Origin: Bacteroidales bacterium
GTDB taxonomy: Bacteria; Bacteroidota; Bacteroidia; Bacteroidales; UBA10428
DNA: 7,148 bases
Assembly (NCBI GenBank): GCA_003508755.1
Contig: DNTK01000157.1
Location: 1-7,148 of the forward strand
Direction of reading: 5' to 3'
Shown here: one piece after another, positions 1-7,000 of the stretch
Position numbering within the stretch: position 1 is the first letter of the stretch
Layout: each line of letters begins with the position of its first letter
Made by a program: the position numbers and the translations under genes
Notes under the pieces: generated by a model
What the model saw: the letters and a program-made list of their open reading frames with translations, nothing else
The model's database searches: none
Told to the model about the DNA's origin: nothing

Positions 1-107
1 ATAAAGATGCTGCCTGGTATTATCCCCACCCAGAAGAAAAAGCGAAACAGATACAATCGAGAGTTGCTTTCTCGTATGTACACGGAATAGATGTTGTGGA
101 GGAGTAA
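1..107 (+). CDS. DUF427-family protein, C-terminal end (partial)
   Basis: Only the last 34 complete codons are in the window; the gene starts upstream. The frame beginning at base 3 reads KDAAWYYPHPEEKAKQIQ and so on, ending in GIDVVEE with a TAA stop at 105-107. The AAWYYPxP motif followed by a lysine/glutamate-rich helix and a short 'VAFSYVHGIDV' strand is the characteristic C-terminus of DUF427 proteins (Pfam NTP_transf_9), small single-domain soluble proteins of unsettled biochemical function found widely in bacteria. The family assignment rests on this tail motif alone. A strong intrinsic terminator follows 28 bases after the stop, so this is the last gene of its transcript and is not joined to the genes on the right. 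Confidence 0.75.
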   Translation, partial: KDAAWYYPHPEEKAKQIQSRVAFSYVHGIDVVEE

Positions 108-135
108 ATAGCTATATTTTACAGGGGTTTAGGAT

Positions 136-163
136 AAAGAGGCGCTTTTAGGGTGCCTCTTTT
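136..163 (+). terminator. Intrinsic (rho-independent) terminator of the DUF427 gene
   Basis: The arms AAAGAGGC (136-143) and GCCTCTTT (155-162) are exactly complementary. They extend inward by G144-T154 (wobble) and C145-G153, leaving a 7-base loop (146-152). A T-rich tract (TCTTTTATTT) overlaps and follows the right arm. Position just after the stop at 107 and the stem-plus-U-tract form make this a convincing terminator for the upstream gene. The A-rich left flank is short, so bidirectional use is possible but less likely. Confidence 0.82.
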
Positions 164-177
164 ATTTAAATTATTTC

Positions 178-205
178 CTGTTCGTAGCCTCGAGGCTACG
201 AACAG
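178..205. repeat. Perfect 28-bp palindrome (REP-like small element or site)
   Basis: The half-site CTGTTCGTAGCCTC (178-191) is followed directly by its exact reverse complement (192-205), with no spacer; the centre is CTCGAG. As single strand it would fold into a 12-bp stem with a TCGA loop. It lies 15 bases beyond the terminator and is GC-richer than the DNA around it. There is no T-tract on either side, so it does not look like a second terminator. Perfect palindromes of this size between genes in Bacteroidota are often copies of dispersed REP/MITE-like elements linked to IS200-type (RAYT) transposases, but a protein-binding site is also possible. One copy alone cannot decide. Confidence 0.7.
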
Positions 206-617
206 TGTTAGCTCGTTATTCTATTTCCCTACACTATCTGCAGAGAAGACTTAAATGTACCCCTTCTATTAATTCATAAAATGTAGACTTCTTACTCTAC
301 AAAATAAATTACTGCGTTTTTCTCTTTCAATGGTTTCCAATTAGCTTCAACTATTCCAGACCCCACACTTGCACTTATTTAAATCCATTCTAAATTTCAC
401 TTGTTAACAACTTTAACTTTGCTTATTTCACGGGGATTTGCACTATGCATGCCACTTGGTTAACTAGTAAGCTATTTGCTTTTTAATATTTTTTAATGTT
501 TTTTTGAAGTGTTGATAAGTAGAAAAATGCCCTTGTCGTTAGAAATGAGATTATCAACAAGTAAAACCAAACAAACGTTAGAATTATTTGAAACATCACA
601 CAAATCCTAATATCACA
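206..617. other. Gene-free AT-rich intergenic region upstream of the small secreted protein
   Basis: No reading frame of convincing composition was found on either strand in these roughly 410 bases. The region has homopolymer T stretches around 481-506 and small palindromes such as TTGTTAACAA (401-410), both expected by chance in AT-rich DNA. It also holds a pair of inverted 9-mers at 510-518 and 551-559, annotated separately. The promoter for the downstream gene should lie here, but no convincing pair of Bacteroidota -33/-7 boxes was found; the best single -7-like match is TAACTTTG at 414-421, with no TTTG at the expected distance upstream. No tRNA, riboswitch or CRISPR structure is apparent. 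Confidence 0.6.
510..559. repeat. Separated inverted 9-mers (TGTTGATAA / TTATCAACA)
   Basis: TGTTGATAA at 510-518 is the exact reverse complement of TTATCAACA at 551-559, with 32 bases between. The site is 59 bases upstream of the ATG at 618, where an operator or leader hairpin could sit. Each arm differs by one base from the general bacterial DnaA-box consensus TTATCCACA. In such AT-rich DNA a 9-bp inverted pair at this distance can arise by chance, so a regulatory role is only a suggestion. Confidence 0.3.
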
Positions 618-983
618 ATGAAAAAGTTATTTGCTTTCATTCTATTTGTATCCATCACAGTCATTTCATTTGCTCAGGAAGAGGAAGATATGTGGCTGAA
701 CCGTACCAACTATATTAATACCGATAACTGTATTGATAGTGTTACCTGTTACACAATAGTTGTGGTTGATATCAACAAGGCGGTTGTTATGGATTCAATG
801 AGCTTTCAGTTCAACATTGGCAAACAATACGGCGCATCCGACATCTTTGGCCGCAGTATGGTATATACACCCGCCATTTATCAGGAGGAAGGCGTTACAG
901 ATAATGGTTCGTTTTTTACTGTAAAACTTGGTGAGTTTATAATAACTGAAGAGTTTTTTGTAGATGTGCAGTTAGCAAACTAA
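618..983 (+). CDS. Small exported hypothetical protein (121 aa)
   Basis: Function not recognised. The ATG at 618 is chosen over an in-frame TTG at 588 because it begins a textbook signal peptide: lysines at 2-3, a hydrophobic core from about residue 4 to 17, and a likely cleavage after SFA, before Gln20. The mature part is about 102 residues, acidic at its start (EEED) and probably mostly beta-strand, with alternating hydrophobic stretches such as TIVVVDI and SFQFNIG. It has two close cysteines (38 and 44, in NCIDSVTC) that could form a disulfide. There is no lipobox, transmembrane helix after the signal, or T9SS C-terminal domain. No Shine-Dalgarno sequence precedes the start, as is common in Bacteroidota. 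It ends 101 bases before the giant RHS-like gene on the same strand, with no strong terminator between, so co-transcription is possible. A role as partner of the giant protein is untested inference. Confidence 0.72.
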   Translation: MKKLFAFILFVSITVISFAQEEEDMWLNRTNYINTDNCIDSVTCYTIVVVDINKAVVMDSMSFQFNIGKQYGASDIFGRSMVYTPAIYQEEGVTDNGSFFTVKLGEFIITEEFFVDVQLAN

Positions 984-1020
984 TCAATACAAGAATAATT
1001 TAAGCATACAAACTAGCATT

Positions 1021-1041
1021 CTTACCGGAAATACCTGTAAG
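1021..1041 (+). other. Weak hairpin in the gap before the giant gene
   Basis: CTTAC (1021-1025) pairs with GTAAG (1037-1041), and after one mismatch GG (1027-1028) pairs with CC (1034-1035), enclosing a 5-base loop. There is no T-tract after it, so it is not an intrinsic terminator. It could be an mRNA processing or stability element or simply chance. The rest of the 984-1084 gap shows no ribosome binding site and no clear promoter. Confidence 0.25.
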
Positions 1042-1084
1042 CGTTAGAGTAATATAAGTTCCAAAAATACTAAACCCAATATCG

Positions 1085-4000
1085 ATGAAACGATTGTTAC
1101 GTTTAAGTTTCTTTTTAGTTTTAGTTACCTTCTTATTTTCTAATATCAGCTATGGTTCCTCGATAATTAAATACCTCGAGCAAAATACCATGATGGCTTC
1201 TTCCGAGGAATCTTCCGGAGTGCCTGCACCTCCTGCCCCTTCGCAAACACAATATTGCGGGTACACAAAACTTACCCGAAGTACACCCCCCAGTGGTACT
1301 GTGTATTATTGGCAAACGAGCAGTACAGGTACAAGCACCAGCAATTCGTCGAGCGCCCATAATGTGTATAACAATGGTTATGTATACCTAAGGGCTTTAA
1401 ATGGTACTACATGGAGCTCAGCAACTTCGATCTATGTAAATGTTAAACAAACCATCGATAACCCAACCGTCAACACCAGTGTAAGCAGATGTGGGTCCGG
1501 AACGGTATCGATGGCAGCCACACCGCCCACCAATGCCTACATCAAATGGTATCAGGGCTCAACCTATAAATCAAGCAACGAAACATACAGCCCCACGATA
1601 AGCACTACCACCACCTATACGGTAAAATCTTACCAAAATGGATGCTATAGTTCCGGAGTAAATGTTACAGCAACAGTTAAAGCAAGGCCTTCGATTCCCA
1701 CCGCCAGCAATAATAGCCGATGTGGGGCAGGAACAGTAGCTTTAACAGCCACCCCACCGAGTGGCGCCACGGTTAAATGGTACGAAGGAACCACAGTTAG
1801 GGCCACTGGTAACAACTACTCGCCCTCAATTAGCTCCACAAAAACATACACGGTAAAGGCCGTAAAAGACGGATGCTATAGTGGGGGAAGAGATGTTACT
1901 GCCACCATTAAAGAACTCCCCTATTTATCGGTAACTCAAACCAGTAATGCACGGTGTGGCACTGGTAATATTGATCTGAATACTTCCCCGTCGCCCTCTA
2001 CGGCAACCGTTGTCTGGGAATATGAAAATGGCGGAACCTTTTATACCGGTAATACATATACTGCTAATCTTACCAGCGAAGGAGACGATGTTACTTATAA
2101 GGTTTATGCCAGTTTGAATGGATGCAACAGTACCAAGGGAACCATTTCTGCAACTTCTAAACCCATACCTGCGAACCCAACAGCCAGTAATGAGAGCAGA
2201 TGTGGAACCGGAACCTTGGCTTTATCGGCCACGCCCCCTAGTGGTTCTACTGTAAAATGGTACCAGGGAACTACCTATAAAGCCTCGGGGAACAGCTACA
2301 CCACCCCTTCCATTAGCTCTACAACAACTTATACAGCAAAGTCAGTTTTAGACGGTTGTTATAGTAGTGGAAAGAGTGTTGTTGCCACGGTAAAAGCCAT
2401 ACCTGCAATTCCAACAGCCAGCAATAAAAGCCGCTGTGGGAACGGAACTGTGGCCCTAACAGCCACACCTCCAAGTGGTGCAACCGTAAAATGGTATGCT
2501 GCTGGTGTGTACAAAGCTACCGGGAATACTTACACAACCCCTTCCATAACGAACAATACAACCTATACAGCTAAATCAGAAAAAGATGGTTGTATTAGTA
2601 GCGCTAAAAGTGTTACAGCAATTGTAAACGCACAGCCGGCAAATCCAACACCTACCAATAATAGCATCTGTGGCACGGGTAAAGTTACTTTATCAGCAAC
2701 ACCACCTAGTGGTTCCACCGTTGAATGGTCAGAGGGAGGTGCCTTCAAAGCTTCAGGGAACAGCTTTTTAACCCCTACATTAAGCACAAGCAAAACTTAC
2801 ACTGCTAAATCGTACAATACTGAATGTTATAGTACTGGGGTAAGTGTAACAGCCACAATTAAACCTGTACCGGACGATCCAACAGCTGTAGATAATAGCC
2901 GTTGTGGCTCAGGAACAGTTGAACTTAGTGCTACTCCTCCAAGTGGGGCCACAATCGAGTGGTTCGAGGGAGGTAACTCTAAGGCAACAGGCAACAGCTA
3001 CACCACTCAAACGCTTACATCTAATAGAACATATATTGCCAAATCGGTAAAAGATGGTTGCCCTAGTACTGGTGTAAATGTAACAGCTATTATTAAAGAA
3101 ATTCCTTACATGGTTTTAACGACTAACCAGGAATTTTGTGGATTAGGTACTCATAATATTACTGTTACACCTACACCCTCGAGCGCCACAATTGTTTGGA
3201 TGAAGGGAAACAGCACCATTTATACCGGAAATACTAAACCTGTTGAGTTTACTGACTACGACGATGCAGAAGCTTATAATGTTTATGCAAATCTTAATGG
3301 ATGCAATAGTGGTACAGCAAGTATTAATGCTACAGTAAAAGTAAAACCCACCTCTCCGACCGTTAGCGATGCAAACCGTGTGGAGCCCGGCGTGGTAAGT
3401 CTTTCTGCTTCAAGTGTTACCCCCAGCACCTCTACCATAAATTGGATTAACACATCCACCTCGCTAACTGACCATACCGGAAGCAGTTATGCACCTGACT
3501 TAAATGTTACAACCACTTATAATGTTGTCTCGCACTATGAGGGTTGCGATGGTGACCCGGTTAGCGTTACAGCGGAGATTATTCCACTGAACATTACAAA
3601 TACATCTTATACCAATGGTGACGACTATCTGTTGCAGGATACCTATACTCCCGCTGGTGAAAACAATACCTATGATAACTTTAATGTAGATGGCACTGGT
3701 GGTAGTTTTAACATCAACTTATTCTCAAATGCCCCATGGAGCCTGGAGGATATTCCCGAATGGGTAGAAATTAGCCCCGAGCATCAAAGTGGAAACGCTC
3801 CTACTTCAGGAATAACACATACAATTCCTGTTAGTTATAATTCTAACTTCAATGCAGATGAGCGAATCGAATCTTTAAATGTAGTTGCAGCCGGTAAAAC
3901 AGTTCCTATATATTTTTCTCAGAGTAGTCCTACACTTGATATTACTATCGACCCAAGTTCTTATGTTTCTTTAGAAGCCACCAACTTCCGAGGAGCTGAT

Positions 4001-7000
4001 GCTACAGCATATACATTAAATGCTACAGATGGTATTGTAAGCTATACCATTAATACCGATGTGTCATGGACTTTGCAAATCGAAGATGATTTTTCAGTTA
4101 TTGAGCAAATACATAATACTTCCGGTAATGCTGGTACTCAATCAAATTTTCTACATAGTTCTAATTTCGGAAACAGTAAATTAGCTGTCTTAAGACTACA
4201 ACATGAAGGCCAGCTACTTAAAACCCTATGCTTTAGAAAAGAAGCGGTAGCCTTTTTCGAATCAGTCTCTGAACTTAACAGTGTACAAACAACTAGCTAT
4301 GGAGAACATGGCAGGGTAATGAGTCAGGGAATACAGTATTACGACAGATTAGGTAAACCTACCCAAAGTATTGCCCGAAACATACATGCCAACAATATTA
4401 TTGCTTCGCAAACCATTTATGATGAATATGGCCGTGCATGGATAAGCACCTTACCTTCGGTAGTAGATCAACAAAATCTTGATTATATCAACGATTTTAT
4501 AAATATGGATTACCTGTATGCCAACAATGAAATGGATCCCTATTCACCTGCTGGAATGTATTACAGTGCATACAACAGTATAGAAGATTTTGTTCCGGAG
4601 GATAGCAAGCCTTATAGCAAAGTAGAATTTAGCGAAACCTTTCCAGGAGCTGTTAGAAAGGGATTTATGCCCGGAGAGGTTACACACACCCAGTTTAGCA
4701 CAGGATTTACTGTCTCAGCATCACCCGATGAGTTATTGAATCACCCTTTATATGCTCAAAAAGATATTAGCCTAATAACACTTGACCAGTTGTTTGATGG
4801 TGATGATACCAACCACCCACTATATACAAACATAACAAAGTCTGTTTCGGTTGATGTCATGGGTAAAGAAAGTGTTACTTATTTCGATGCTGAAGGCCGT
4901 GTTATAGCAAATTGTATGAGTAGCAATTCACCTGACATTTCAGTAAATGCTCATTATACCATAAATATGGAAGGTGGAAATGATTACATTGATATACACC
5001 TGCCACGAAAAAGCTCTAATTATTCCATAACAAAAACAGGTACCTGGGTACACGAGGTAAGAAACCTTCTGGACGATGAACAAGTGGATATTGGTTCACA
5101 CGGAACAATTTCATTACCGCCAGGGTTCTATCGAATTATTTCACATTCATACAATAGTGAAGGGCAAGATTTTAGTTTAACATTGGGCTATAAATATTAC
5201 TCCTTTAATGCATATGACGAAGCTGGACGACTAAAAAGAAATATCTCTCCAGAGCATGTAAAACAAATTTGTTCGGGAGACCTGGCTGCTGCTGATATAG
5301 ATAAGTATGTTGGAATTAATTTTTACAATACTATAGGAAGATTAATCAAAACCTATTCTCCGGATGTTGATGCCACAAATTATATCTACCGCAAAGATGG
5401 AAAAATCCGTTTTTCTCAGAATAAACTTCAAAAAGATGAAGGAAAATATTCATATACCAATTATGACCGTCTTGGCAGACAGGTTGAAGCCGGTGAGTAT
5501 GAGGAACCAGAAACCGGAGGCAAGACCTTTAATAACCTGGATAGTGATTTTACTCTAATTGAGGCTGCCAATGTTGCCGGCGATGGTATTCAGGGAAGCG
5601 ATAATTGCAGTCAACAGAACTATACAATATTTAGCGATATTGACAACCAACTATCCAGAACACAACAGCATACCAGAGGAAGGGTTTCTAAAACTCAAAA
5701 TGCAAATAACACAACCTGGTATAGCTATAATTACGATGGTTCGGTTGCCTGGGTTATTCAGGAAATTGATGGCTTTGACCAAAATAATGACGGATATTCA
5801 AACTCTGTGGCCACAAGTGGCATAGAAGATTATGGTGATCTCATAACTATCGATTATACTTATAACTATTCCGGACAAGTAACTGAAGTTATATACCAAC
5901 AGGACAAGTCCGATGAGTTCATTCATTTTTATGAATACGATTTAGATAATCGACTTAAAACCGTATATACCCAAGCTGATGAAGCTGAAAAAACGATGCA
6001 GGCCAGGTACGAATACTACGCCCATGGGCCCCTTAAACGCATCGAGTTATGTGAGTATGTTCAAGGAATAGATTATATTTATAACATTCACGGTTGGTTA
6101 AAAAGTATTAACAACCCGGCCGGAGATGATCCAGGATATGAAGGAACTGCGGAGCACTCCGGAATAGCCAGCGATATTTTTAAGATGGCATTGGACTATT
6201 ATCATAACGACTATTCTTCAAGTGATATTGATTTAGGTACCAATGAGGAAACCATGGAAAACTACGATGGTAACATTGCCCAAATAAGGTACCTGAATGA
6301 GAAACTCGACGATAACCTGCAAGCAGATTATCAGAATGCCTGGAAATATACTTATGACGAACGTAACTTCTTATCGGGTGCATATTTTGGTAGTATTGCT
6401 CCCGGAAGCAGAATAAATTATGCAGCCAATTATGGCTATAGTGTTTTCGGAACTACTCCTGGTACTCCAATAGCGTATGATGCAAATGGTAATATTAAAA
6501 ATCTTGCAAGACGAGACGGTTCTGGTTCCGATATGGATAGATTTACTTACCATTACGAATCGCAGTTTATAAACCGACTTAACTGGGTTGAGGATGTAAG
6601 TGGTTATACCAATGATGTTGGCGACCTAAAAACGCATACAGCTAATAATTACGAATACAACAGCATTGGACAGTTAAAAATCGATTACCACGGCAACCAG
6701 GTATTTAATTACAATGTTTATGGTAAAACAACCAGTATTTTTAACGAAGGTTCTGGTACGCCCTTAGCTGAATATACCTATGACGATCGCGGTTTTAGAT
6801 TGAGAAAATACGACCGGAATACCGGAACCAAAACCTGGTATGTGCGCGATTTAGGCGGTAATGTGTTAGCTACCTATACCGAAACTCATGCACAGCTACC
6901 TTTACTTAAGGAACAGCCCATTTATGGATCGGGCCGTATTGGTATGGCAACCACTACCAATGGTGCCATTACAAATTATCTTTACGAATTATCCGACCAC

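Noticed and set aside
414..421. TAACTTTG as a Bacteroidota -7 promoter box
   Set aside because: It matches TAnnTTTG, but no TTTG/TTG lies at the expected distance upstream and it is about 200 bases from the start codon; too weak to annotate.
588..617. TTG start extending the small exported protein by ten residues
   Set aside because: The extension (KHHTNPNIT) would precede and disturb a normal signal peptide that begins exactly at the ATG at 618.
1021..1041. Hairpin between the two secreted genes as a terminator
   Set aside because: The stem is short with a mismatch and is not followed by a T-tract.
1133..1360. Antisense ORF of 75 codons over the start of the Ig-like array
   Set aside because: It is a shadow of the strong plus-strand frame, has a low-complexity composition (Cys/Arg/Gly rich) and no initiation context.
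2563..2793. Antisense ORF of 76 codons in the Ig-like array
   Set aside because: It lies opposite conserved repeat units and its sequence simply reflects the complement of repeat codons; no independent coding signal.
1232..3592. Regular ~234-base periodicity as a CRISPR-like or non-coding tandem repeat
   Set aside because: The period is a multiple of three, the frame stays open, and conservation is at protein level with diverged nucleotides: these are coding Ig-like domains.
5364..5825. Two plus-strand ORFs (5364-5558 and 5559-5825) in another frame
   Set aside because: They overlap the intact RHS frame, which carries clear YD motifs here; their translations show no recognisable domain.
6180..6553. 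Two overlapping antisense ORFs in the YD region
   Set aside because: Shadows of the RHS coding frame with no plausible start region or domain.
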